NCBI GenBank assembly: GCA_028278065.1
Contig: JANQFA010000156.1
Coordinates: forward strand, 1 to 47,876
Direction: 5' to 3'
DNA: 47,876 nucleotides
Source: Myxococcota bacterium
GTDB taxonomy: Bacteria; Myxococcota_A; UBA9160; JAFDET01
Made by a program: the position numbers and the translations under genes. This document shows, one piece after another, positions 21,878 to 29,776 of the stretch; the stretch's first letter is position 1; every line of letters starts with the position of its first letter. The notes under the pieces were generated by a model. That model saw only the letters and a program-made list of their open reading frames with translations. It made no database searches and was not told the origin of the DNA.

Positions 21878-24166
21878 CTAGCGGGATGGCGCGTCGAGCA
21901 TGCGCAGGGCGCGTCGCGGATTTCCCCAGGTCGGCGCCAGCTCGATGGCCCGCTCGAACCACCGGCGCGCCTCTTCGTGGCGGCCCGCCGCGGCGTGGAT
22001 CTCGCCCGCCAGCTGGGGAGTGCCGGCGTAGCGGGTATGGTCGTCCCACGTGGCTTCGAGGAGGTCGAGCGCCTCGCGGCTGCGCCCCTGGGCGCGCAGC
22101 GTTGCGGCGAGCGCCGTGCGCACGAACGCGGAGTCGGCGCGGGTGAGGGCCCGGCGCAGCTCCGCCTCCAGGGCCTGTTCGTCTCCGGCCGGGATCGCGT
22201 GCGGCCGGAAGCGGAGAGGGTCGAAGTCGATGGCGCGGCCGAGCTCGCTCGCCGCCTCGCGGCGCGCGTAGAGGACCGCCCAGTCGTCGACCCAGAGCAG
22301 CACGTAGTCGGGGTGCGCGGCCAGCGCCGCGATCAGGCCGGGATTGCGCGCAGGAGCCGGAATGGCGCGGAAGCGGACGAGTACCAGGTCCGGGCGCCGC
22401 CGCTCCAGGGTCTCGCGGGCGCGCGCGACGTCGTTCTTCGCGTCGAGGTACTCGGCGAGGATCGCCTCGCCGTGCACCTCGCTGCGCGAGTCGAGGAACA
22501 CGCGGACCGCCGGCCAGAGCTCGTGGATCGCGTAGGCGGCCCAGTGGTACTCGGTGAACAGATGCCCCGAGGCCCCGCGTTCGCGCAGCCAGTCCACCAC
22601 CGGCCGGTGCTCGAGGGAGGGGCGCCTCTCCGCGGCGGGCGCCTCGGCGAGCCAGGGGCGCCGTACCGTGCTGGCGCGGATCGGAATGCCCTCCACCACG
22701 GCGAGCCCCGCGAGGCACCAGGCGAGGAGCGCCGTCGCCAGCAGGCCGCTGCGCAGGGGGCGCCGTGCGCTCCAGGCGAGGGCCAGCGCGACCGCCCCGG
22801 CCGCGAGCGCGAGCAGGAGCGCCAGGCTCAGCACGGGATCGAACGGGAAGCCCAACAGGCTCGCGAGGCCCAGGAGCGCGAACGCGGCGGACGCGGAGGC
22901 GGCCAGCGCCGTTGCGGCTCGCCGCACACGCCCACCGCCGGGCTGGCCCTGGCGGGCCGCGCCCAGCAGGATGGCCAGCGCCGGGGTCAGGGCGAGAGCC
23001 GCGAGGGCGATCCAGCGCGCGTGGCGGAAGGCGAGGCCCGCGAAGATCGCGAACAGCGCCAGCTCGAGGACGCCGAGGCAGGCCCGCCCTGCGGCCAGCG
23101 CGATCCCCGCACAGAAGACCGCGAGGAAAGCGAACCAGGCTGCGTACGAGAGGTTGCCGCCGAGGTGGTCCGCCGCAAGGAGCGGCTTCCACTCGTTCAC
23201 CCACTCGTTCATCAGGTTGGACTCGGCCGTGAACTCGAACGGGAAGAGCAGGATCTCCGGGCCGAGCGGGTTGGCCAACGTCGCGACCAGCATGAGGAGC
23301 GCGAGCAGGCCGAGGCGCAGCAGACCCTGGCCGGGGGCGAACGCCTCCCGGCGCAGGATCGGCTGCGCGCCGTCGGCGGCGAAGAGGAGCGCGAGCGAAG
23401 CGACGAGCAGGGCCGCGGGCAGGGCGAAGGCCCGCGGCTCGAGGGTGGCGACGAAGGCCGCGACCGCCAGCCCGCCGGCCACACCCGCGATGCGCAGGCC
23501 GCGTGCGGTGGCGCCGCTGCCGAGGACGGCGCGCTCGATGGCCTCGGCTGCGGCGAAGCCGCCCACCAGCACGATCCCGAGCGGGAAGGAGCCGTGCACG
23601 TTCACCCAGAGCACCTCCAGCGGAACCAGGAGCCAGAGCGCGCGGGTGCGGCACCCCGCCCGGGCCGCCTCGCGATCGCGCAGCAGGAGCCAGAGCGCGC
23701 CGAGAAGGATGGGGATCGCGATCAGCTCGGGTCGGGCGAGGATGCGGAAGCGCAGCACCGTCACCGCCAGCAGGACGAGCGGCAGCCCCACGCCGGGTGG
23801 TGCGCGCGAGGCGCGCAGCGCGAGGCCCAGCACGGCCACGGCACACAGCGCTGGAAGCGCCTTTGCGGCCCAGACCACGGCGGGGATTCCGGCCAGCGCC
23901 TCTGCGGCAGCGTAGTAGGTGGCCGCGAGCCACTCGTGGGCCACGTAGCGAGCTCCGGCGGTGGGCTCGGTGTAGCGGTCCACGCGAGGGACGGTGCCCT
24001 CGTCGAGGATCAGGCGACCCGTCACCAGATGGATCCACACGTCGTTGTTGTCGAGGGGCAGGAAGGCGGCCGTGGCGACGAACGCGAAGATCCCGGCCAG
24101 CGCCAGCCGGCGCAGCGCCGCGTCGTCGCGCGGTCCGCTCTGGCTGGGCGCGCCGGCCTCGATCAC
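21878..24166 (-). CDS. polytopic GT-C-like membrane protein with TPR-like C-terminal tail
   Basis: 762 residues from GTG 24166, which overlaps the TGA of the upstream gene (GTGA). A short cytoplasmic start is followed by many membrane helices (about 25-480). The first extracytoplasmic loop carries DNNDVWIHLVTGRLI, then VDRYTEPTAG and AHEWLA. This pattern is typical of large bacterial membrane proteins assigned to the GT-C glycosyltransferase clan, where acidic residues in loop 1 act on a polyprenyl-phosphate sugar. A soluble region (about 500-640) and two TPR-like helix pairs close the protein. It forms a two-gene operon with the 560-residue GT-C-like protein. Donor and acceptor are unknown. 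Function by family resemblance only. Confidence 0.68.
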   Translation of the reverse strand: MIEAGAPSQSGPRDDAALRRLALAGIFAFVATAAFLPLDNNDVWIHLVTGRLILDEGTVPRVDRYTEPTAGARYVAHEWLAATYYAAAEALAGIPAVVWAAKALPALCAVAVLGLALRASRAPPGVGLPLVLLAVTVLRFRILARPELIAIPILLGALWLLLRDREAARAGCRTRALWLLVPLEVLWVNVHGSFPLGIVLVGGFAAAEAIERAVLGSGATARGLRIAGVAGGLAVAAFVATLEPRAFALPAALLVASLALLFAADGAQPILRREAFAPGQGLLRLGLLALLMLVATLANPLGPEILLFPFEFTAESNLMNEWVNEWKPLLAADHLGGNLSYAAWFAFLAVFCAGIALAAGRACLGVLELALFAIFAGLAFRHARWIALAALALTPALAILLGAARQGQPGGGRVRRAATALAASASAAFALLGLASLLGFPFDPVLSLALLLALAAGAVALALAWSARRPLRSGLLATALLAWCLAGLAVVEGIPIRASTVRRPWLAEAPAAERRPSLEHRPVVDWLRERGASGHLFTEYHWAAYAIHELWPAVRVFLDSRSEVHGEAILAEYLDAKNDVARARETLERRRPDLVLVRFRAIPAPARNPGLIAALAAHPDYVLLWVDDWAVLYARREAASELGRAIDFDPLRFRPHAIPAGDEQALEAELRRALTRADSAFVRTALAATLRAQGRSREALDLLEATWDDHTRYAGTPQLAGEIHAAAGRHEEARRWFERAIELAPTWGNPRRALRMLDAPSR

Positions 24167-25845
24167 GAGCCCCCGTCGCCGAGGCGCCCGAGCTCGAGCC
24201 GGACCTGGGCGTCCAGCGGTCCGCCCATCTCCAGGGCGCGCTCGTAGGCGCTCCGCGCGGAGGCGAGGTCGCCCATGATGATGTGCGCGTGGGCCATCTG
24301 CACGAGCTCGGGCTGGACGTGGCGGCTGCGCGCGGCGGCGACCGACACCCAGTTCTCCGCCATCCGTGCCGCGATCTCCTGGAACTGGCGCGTGCTGGCG
24401 AGGCTCGCGAAGACCGGATCCTGGGTGACGATCATGAAGTGGTCGAAGCCCGCGTCGGCCAGGGCTCGCAGCTCCTCCAGGGCGGCCGAGCGGTTGCCGA
24501 GCTCTGCGTGGCTGCGGGCCCGCATCCAGCGTGCGCCGATTCCGTCCGGGTAGCGCAGGGCGGCAGCGGCGACCATGCGCGCCTCGCTCTGCCAGATCGG
24601 CGTGCGGCTGAAGGCATGCAGGGCGAAGACGGCCGAGAGGGCGATGCCCGCGGCGAGCCAGGCCCGCCCGCCCGGCGCCCGCTCGGCACGGTCGGACGGT
24701 CCGCCCGACGCCCGCTCGGCACGGTCGGACGGTCCGCCCGACGCCCGCTCGGCGGGCAGGGACCTCCGGCCGTGCAGATCGACTCCGAGCGCGCCCGCCA
24801 GCGCGAAGTACGCGCCGCCCATCAGGCCCGGCAGGATGAAGTAGAGATAGCGGTCGGCCATCGGATAGAGGAACGGAAAGACCTGCGAGACCGGCGCGAA
24901 GGCGGCCACCGCCCAGATCCAGAAGACCGCCTCCGTCTTGCGCGAGCGCAGCGTGACGACGGTTCGCCAGGCGAGCGCCGCCAGTGCGGCCAGGCCGAAG
25001 AGCCACCAGGGATCGAGCCAGGAGAGGGCGGGCGGTGGCTCGTGGCTGGGAGAGATGCCGAGCGAGGTGAACGCCATGACGAGATAGCGGCCGCCGATTC
25101 CGACCATGGAGCGCACCTGGGCAGCGGCGTCGGGATAGCGCTCCAGGGTGGTGGCGTGCCCCAGGCGGTCGAAGGCCACGAACTCGGGGAGGGCGCAGGC
25201 CGCGAATACCAGGCACCAGACGCCCAGCCAGGCCCACTCGCGGCGTCCCGCCTGGCCGCGAACCCAGAGCAGCGCGGCGAGGACGGGAATCGCGTACAGG
25301 GCGGCGATCTTGGAGAGGAGCGCCAGCGCCAGGAAGAGGGCGGAGAGGGCCGGCCGGCGCTCGAACGCGAGCAACGCGAGTAGCGAGAGGCCCAGCGCCA
25401 TGACCGTCTTGAGCTGGAAGATCCAGGCCACCGCCTCGACATTGCCCGGATGCACCAGGAAGAGCGCGCCCAGCACGAGGGCTGCGCTGCGCGGGACCCC
25501 CGTGGCGAGGAAGAGAGCGGCCAGCAGCACCGACACGCCCGCGTGGAGGAGGACGTTGGTGACGTGGTAGCCGAAGGTGAGCGGGCCGAAGGCCTGCCAC
25601 TGCAGTGCGTGTGCGAGGAGATGGATCGGCGCGTAGTTCGCCGTGAACAGGGAAGCGTCGCCCCAGGGCTCGAAGATCGCCAGGACATGCGGGAGGTCGA
25701 GGGTGTGGATGTACGCGTTGTTGAGGACGTAGCCCAGATCGTCGGCGATGAAGGCGCCGCGCAGGGCCGGTGCGTAGAGGACCAGCGCCAGCGCCGCGAA
25801 GGCCGCCCAGAGGAGTGCCCAGGTCAGCGCGGTCGGTCGAGCCAT
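24163..25845 (-). CDS. GT-C (O-mannosyltransferase/TMTC-like) membrane protein with TPR-like tail
   Basis: 560 residues from ATG 25845. About ten to eleven membrane helices precede a soluble tail. Loop 1 contains FIADDLGYVLNN, placing an Asp pair after the first helix as in protein O-mannosyltransferase/TMTC-type enzymes, and later HPGNVEAVAWIFQLK and LALALLSKIAALY, which are typical of that group. A hydrophilic loop (about 368-393) has two copies of an 11-residue repeat. The tail is TPR-like and similar to the truncated protein at 1-498. Probable role: sugar transfer from a lipid-linked donor to an extracytoplasmic protein or polymer, possibly the Thr-rich PEP-CTERM proteins. That link is inference. 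Confidence 0.72.
   Translation of the reverse strand: MARPTALTWALLWAAFAALALVLYAPALRGAFIADDLGYVLNNAYIHTLDLPHVLAIFEPWGDASLFTANYAPIHLLAHALQWQAFGPLTFGYHVTNVLLHAGVSVLLAALFLATGVPRSAALVLGALFLVHPGNVEAVAWIFQLKTVMALGLSLLALLAFERRPALSALFLALALLSKIAALYAIPVLAALLWVRGQAGRREWAWLGVWCLVFAACALPEFVAFDRLGHATTLERYPDAAAQVRSMVGIGGRYLVMAFTSLGISPSHEPPPALSWLDPWWLFGLAALAALAWRTVVTLRSRKTEAVFWIWAVAAFAPVSQVFPFLYPMADRYLYFILPGLMGGAYFALAGALGVDLHGRRSLPAERASGGPSDRAERASGGPSDRAERAPGGRAWLAAGIALSAVFALHAFSRTPIWQSEARMVAAAALRYPDGIGARWMRARSHAELGNRSAALEELRALADAGFDHFMIVTQDPVFASLASTRQFQEIAARMAENWVSVAAARSRHVQPELVQMAHAHIIMGDLASARSAYERALEMGGPLDAQVRLELGRLGDGGS
24677..24753. repeat. 33-bp tandem repeat, 2.3 identical copies, inside the GT-C-like gene
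   Basis: 24677-24709 and 24710-24742 are identical 33-bp units, followed by 11 bp of a third copy. Each adds 11 residues (SGGPSDRAERA) to a hydrophilic loop before the last membrane helix. Exact identity points to a recent, length-variable expansion. Confidence 0.9.
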
Positions 25846-25888
25846 GAGCCCAGGATACGCCAGGGGCGCGGCGCCCGGGGTGCGGCGA

Positions 25889-25917
25889 TTGGAGGATGGG
25901 GAGGCGAGTCGTATCCT
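25889..25917 (+). promoter_or_regulatory. sigma70-like promoter of the TPR lipoprotein gene
   Basis: TTGGAG (25889-25894), a 17-bp spacer, and TATCCT (25912-25917), 32 bp before ATG 25950, within the 104-bp divergent gap. Spacing is ideal and the hexamers partly match consensus. Confidence 0.45.
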
Positions 25918-25949
25918 ATCGGCCGTCAGAATCCGGGGGGATACTCGAG

Positions 25950-28418
25950 ATGCCGTCGATCCGCCGCCTGTCCGTCCTTGCGCTCGCGTTGGCCCTCGCC
26001 GCGGCCTGCTCCTCGCCTGCGGAGCAGAAGGCGGAGTATCTGGCGGACGCGGATCGCTACATCGCGGAGGGCAGTCTCGAAGAGGCCATCATCTCGCTCC
26101 GCAATGCGCTCAAGCTCGATCCCAAGAACGCGGACATCAATGCGCGGATCGCCGTCGTCCTGGAGCGTGAAGGCGCGTTCGGCAACGCCCTCTTCTTCCG
26201 CGAGGAGGCCCACCGGCTGGCGCCTCAGGAGCCCGAGCACGCGCTGGCCCTCGCCAAGCTCCTGATGTTCGAGGAGCCCGAGCGGGCCGCCGAGCTGATC
26301 GATGGGGTGTTGGAGAACCAGCCCGCCCACGTTCTGGCGCTGGTGCGGCGTTCGGAGCTGGCCCTGGCCCGCGCCGATTCCGCCGGCGCGCTCGAGGCGG
26401 CTCTCACCGCGGTCGAGATCGACTCCAGGAGCGCGGTGGCCCAGCTCCAGCTCGGTCTCGTCCACCGCGCGAGGATCCGCGAGCTCCAGGTCACGGGCGA
26501 TCCGGTGCCGGACTCCCGCCATCGCGAGGCGCTGGCTGCCTTCGACGCCACCCGCGGGCTGGCCGCCGATCTCGACACGTCGGAGCACGGCTGGCTGCTG
26601 CGCGCGTGGCTCGAGCGCGCCAACGTCTACGCGTCCTGGCCCGGACATCAGGAGGAGGCGGCCCAGGCGTTCCGGGAGGCTGCGGAGCACTTCCGCGGCG
26701 ATCCGCAGCTCGAGCGCCGCGTCCTCGCCGCGACGCGCGAGTACCTGGGCGTCCGACGGGACGAAGACCTGCGTCGCTGGATGCTCGAGCGAAGCGTCGA
26801 GCTGATGCCCGGGAACCTGATGGCCTGGCTGGCCCTGGCGGCGCTGACCGATCCGCCGGACGCCGAGACGTCGAGCGTGCTGAAGCGCCTGATCGCGGAG
26901 CGTCCCACGGACGCACGCGCCCAGGCCCTCTATGTGCGCGATCGCTGGAACCGGGCCGGCCCCGAAGCCGCCATCGCGCATGCCGAGGCCGTGGCGGAGC
27001 AGACCGAGGATCCCGCGGAGGTGATGGCGGCCATTGCCCGCCTGCATCTCCTGGAGGGCGACGTTCCCAGGGCCGCGGTGGTGGCCGAGGGGATCGCGCG
27101 CAGCTATCCGGACAGCCCCGGGGCCAGGCTCGTCCTCGGCGAGGTACGGCTCGCCCAGGGCCGCTACAACGACTCGGTCAAGGCGCTCTCCGAGTCGATC
27201 GAACGGCGGGAGAGCGTGGAGGCTGCCCGCATGCTGGCGGAGGCCTACGTCCGGCTCGGCGATCTCCCCCGCGCGCTCGACTCGATCTCGCGGGCCCTCG
27301 AGCTGTCCTACGAGGCCGAGCCGGTGGCGATCCTGCGCGAGAAGGCGCGCATCGAGCTCTTGCTGCGCGACTATCCCGCGGCCGTGCACACCTACGCGGC
27401 GATCCGCCGTGCCCTGGACGACCGCGTCCAGGCGTCCGATGCCGTGGGCATGGCGCGCGCCAACTACGGCATGGGCCGCGCCGACGCGGCGCAGCGCTTC
27501 CTGTTGCGTGCGCTGTCGGCGCCCAACCCGCCCACCGACGCCGCCGTGCTCTACGCGCGCCGCGAGGGCCGGCGGGATCCCGACGGGGCCCGCCGCTACC
27601 TGGAGGCCGCGCTGGCCAGGGATCCCGACAACCCGGCTCTGGCGGAGACCATGTCCCGGCTCGAGTTCCTGGGGGAGGACCCCGAGTCGGCGATGGCCCG
27701 CCTCGACGCGGCGGTGGAGGCCAACCCGGATTCGGTTCGGATGCGGCTCCTGCGGGCCCGCCTGCTGGGGACCCAGGGCCGACTGGAGGAGGCGATCGCC
27801 GACGCGCGTCGGGCACTGGAGCTCTCGCCCGGACACCGCGGTGCGGCGGACCTGCTGGTGCAGCTCTACGCGGTCGCCGGGAAGCGGGACGAGGCCATTG
27901 CGACGCTCGAGGCGGATGACGCGGCGGGGCGGCTCGACGCCCCCAGCCGCATCCTCCTGGCCCGTCTCCATCTCGCCGACGGCGAGGACGACCGGGCCGT
28001 GGAGCTCTTCGAAGCGGTGCTGGCCGAGCGCAGCGACCTGCCCGGGGTCAAGAACGATCTGGCCTTCCTGCTCGCCAGCCGCGGTACGGATCTGGAGCGC
28101 GCGCTCACCCTGGCGCGAGAGGCGCGCGAGGCGATGCCGAGGTCGCCTCAGGTCGCCGACACCCTCGGCTACGTCTACCTGAAGAAGGACCTCCCCGGCC
28201 CGGCGGCCGACCAGTTCCGCGAGGCGCTGGCCGTGCTGCCGGAGGAGCACCGCGCGTGGCCGTCCACCCAGTATCACCTGGGCCTCGCGCTGAGGGCGCA
28301 GGGCAAGGACGCGGAGGCGGCCGAAGCGTTCGAGAAGGCGCTGGCCACGGCGCGCGAGTTCCCCGAGGCCGCCGACGCGCGCAGTCAGCTCGAGGCGCTG
28401 CGTACGGCCGGTCGCTGA
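25950..28418 (+). CDS. TPR-repeat lipoprotein (PrsT-like)
   Basis: 822 residues from ATG 25950; a GTG or ATG further upstream would spoil the signal. The signal peptide ends LALAAAC (lipobox). The mature protein is almost entirely TPR-like: it starts YIAEGSLEEAIISLRNALKLDPKNADI and continues to the last 40 residues. This N-terminal form and the length fit the PEP-CTERM-associated TPR lipoprotein PrsT. Two PEP-CTERM proteins and another such TPR lipoprotein lie within 16 kb, supporting the assignment by context. It diverges from the GT-C-like pair. Probable role: outer-membrane or periplasmic scaffold in polysaccharide or surface-protein export. No enzymatic motif is seen. Confidence 0.8.
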   Translation: MPSIRRLSVLALALALAAACSSPAEQKAEYLADADRYIAEGSLEEAIISLRNALKLDPKNADINARIAVVLEREGAFGNALFFREEAHRLAPQEPEHALALAKLLMFEEPERAAELIDGVLENQPAHVLALVRRSELALARADSAGALEAALTAVEIDSRSAVAQLQLGLVHRARIRELQVTGDPVPDSRHREALAAFDATRGLAADLDTSEHGWLLRAWLERANVYASWPGHQEEAAQAFREAAEHFRGDPQLERRVLAATREYLGVRRDEDLRRWMLERSVELMPGNLMAWLALAALTDPPDAETSSVLKRLIAERPTDARAQALYVRDRWNRAGPEAAIAHAEAVAEQTEDPAEVMAAIARLHLLEGDVPRAAVVAEGIARSYPDSPGARLVLGEVRLAQGRYNDSVKALSESIERRESVEAARMLAEAYVRLGDLPRALDSISRALELSYEAEPVAILREKARIELLLRDYPAAVHTYAAIRRALDDRVQASDAVGMARANYGMGRADAAQRFLLRALSAPNPPTDAAVLYARREGRRDPDGARRYLEAALARDPDNPALAETMSRLEFLGEDPESAMARLDAAVEANPDSVRMRLLRARLLGTQGRLEEAIADARRALELSPGHRGAADLLVQLYAVAGKRDEAIATLEADDAAGRLDAPSRILLARLHLADGEDDRAVELFEAVLAERSDLPGVKNDLAFLLASRGTDLERALTLAREAREAMPRSPQVADTLGYVYLKKDLPGPAADQFREALAVLPEEHRAWPSTQYHLGLALRAQGKDAEAAEAFEKALATAREFPEAADARSQLEALRTAGR

Positions 28419-28449
28419 GCGGCGCTCGCTCCGCGACACCGACCTGCGC

Positions 28450-28478
28450 TTGAGTGGGCCCGGGGCGTGTGCTTCCCT
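28450..28478 (+). promoter_or_regulatory. possible leaderless promoter of serS-selB
   Basis: TTGAGT (28450-28455), a 17-bp spacer, and TTCCCT (28473-28478), only 8 nt before the ATG at 28487. Transcription would begin at or beside the start codon, consistent with the absence of a Shine-Dalgarno site. Confidence 0.38.
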
Positions 28479-28486
28479 GTCGCCCC

Positions 28487-29776
28487 ATGCTGGATCCGCG
28501 CACGCTCGCCGAGCGACGAGACGAGATCGCCGAGAGCATCCGCAAGCGCGGGGGCGCCGCCGATCTCGACGGGGCGATCGCGGCCCACGAGCTCGTGACG
28601 GCCGCCCAGACCCGCCTGAACGATGCCAATCGCGAGCGCAACGAGCACCAGAAGCTCGGCAAGCGCCCGCTCGCGCCCGACGAGCGAGAGGCGCACGGAG
28701 CCGAGGGCCGCCGTCTGAAAGAGGCCGTGGCCGGGCTGGAGCGGGACCTGGGCGATGCGCGCGCCGCCCTGGACGAGGCGCTGCAGGGGATTCCGAACTT
28801 CGTCCATCCGGCCGTGCCCGAGGGCGGGGAGGACGACTTCAAGGAGCTGAGGCGGGTGGGGGACCCGCCTCGCTTCGACTTTGCGCCGCGTGATCACCTG
28901 GAGATCGGCGCGGAGCTGGATCTCCTGGACTTCGAGTCGGGTGCGCGGGTCGCGGGGCAGAAGTTCTTCTACCTGCGCAACGAGGCGGCACTCCTCGAGA
29001 TGGCGCTTCAGCGCTTCGCGCTGGACCGGCTGGTGGCCGAGGGCTTCATCCCGGTAGTGACCCCGGACGTGGCCCGCCCCGAGGTGGTCGCCGCCCTGGG
29101 CTTCAGCCCGAAGGGCCCGGAGACCCAGATCTACTCTCTGGCCAACGCGGATCTGTGTCTGGTGGGGACCGCGGAGATCACGCTCGGCGGACTCTACGCG
29201 GACACGATCCTCGAGGAGGACGACCTCCCGATCCGGCTCGCAGGCGTCTCCCACTGCTTCCGCACCGAAGCGGGCTCCCACGGCCGCGAGAGCAAGGGGC
29301 TCTACCGGGTCCACCAGTTCAGCAAGGTCGAGATGTTCGCCCTGACCCGTCCGGAGGACTCCGAGGCCATGCACGATGAGCTTCTCGGTCACGAGGAGCG
29401 GATCTACGCCGACCTGGAGATCCCGTACCGGGTGATCGACGTGGCGTCCGGCGATCTGGGCGCGCCCGCCTGGCGCAAGTTCGACATCGAGGCCTGGATG
29501 CCGGGGCGCGGAGAGGGCGGCGAGTGGGGCGAGGTCACCAGCACCTCCAACTGCACGGACTACCAGGCACGGCGACTGCGGACCCGCTTCCGCCGCCGGG
29601 ACGGAAAGAAGAACGAGCCGGTACACATGCTGAACGGCACCGCCATCGCGGTCTCGCGTACGCTGATCGCCCTGCTCGAGAACCACCAGCAGGTCGACGG
29701 GTCGGTGACGATTCCCGCGGCGCTCCGGCCCTACACGGGCTTCGACAGGATCGGGCCCAAGAACGACCGCGTGTGA
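28487..29776 (+). CDS. serS: seryl-tRNA synthetase
   Basis: 429 residues from ATG 28487 (MLDPRTLAERRDEIAESIRKR), the usual SerRS opening. An N-terminal antiparallel coiled coil (about 30-105) that grips the long variable arm of tRNA(Ser) and tRNA(Sec) is followed by the class II core. Motif 2 is seen as FRTEAGSHGRESKGLYRVHQF (split: FRTEAGSHGRES and KGLYRVHQF, about 258), and motif 3 as STSNCTDYQARR (about 350). Full family length, no damage. It charges tRNA(Ser) and also supplies Ser-tRNA(Sec). The stop overlaps the GTG of selB, so the two are probably translated together. No Shine-Dalgarno is visible; see the promoter entry. Confidence 0.97.
   Translation: MLDPRTLAERRDEIAESIRKRGGAADLDGAIAAHELVTAAQTRLNDANRERNEHQKLGKRPLAPDEREAHGAEGRRLKEAVAGLERDLGDARAALDEALQGIPNFVHPAVPEGGEDDFKELRRVGDPPRFDFAPRDHLEIGAELDLLDFESGARVAGQKFFYLRNEAALLEMALQRFALDRLVAEGFIPVVTPDVARPEVVAALGFSPKGPETQIYSLANADLCLVGTAEITLGGLYADTILEEDDLPIRLAGVSHCFRTEAGSHGRESKGLYRVHQFSKVEMFALTRPEDSEAMHDELLGHEERIYADLEIPYRVIDVASGDLGAPAWRKFDIEAWMPGRGEGGEWGEVTSTSNCTDYQARRLRTRFRRRDGKKNEPVHMLNGTAIAVSRTLIALLENHQQVDGSVTIPAALRPYTGFDRIGPKNDRV

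Noticed and set aside
28419..28486. Terminator between the TPR lipoprotein and serS
   Set aside because: Only weak GC-rich complementarity and no T-tract.
29773..29776. TGA at the serS-selB junction read as selenocysteine
   Set aside because: Read-through would leave the selB frame and give no sensible fusion. GTGA is a normal coupled stop-start. No SECIS-like hairpin was noticed after it.
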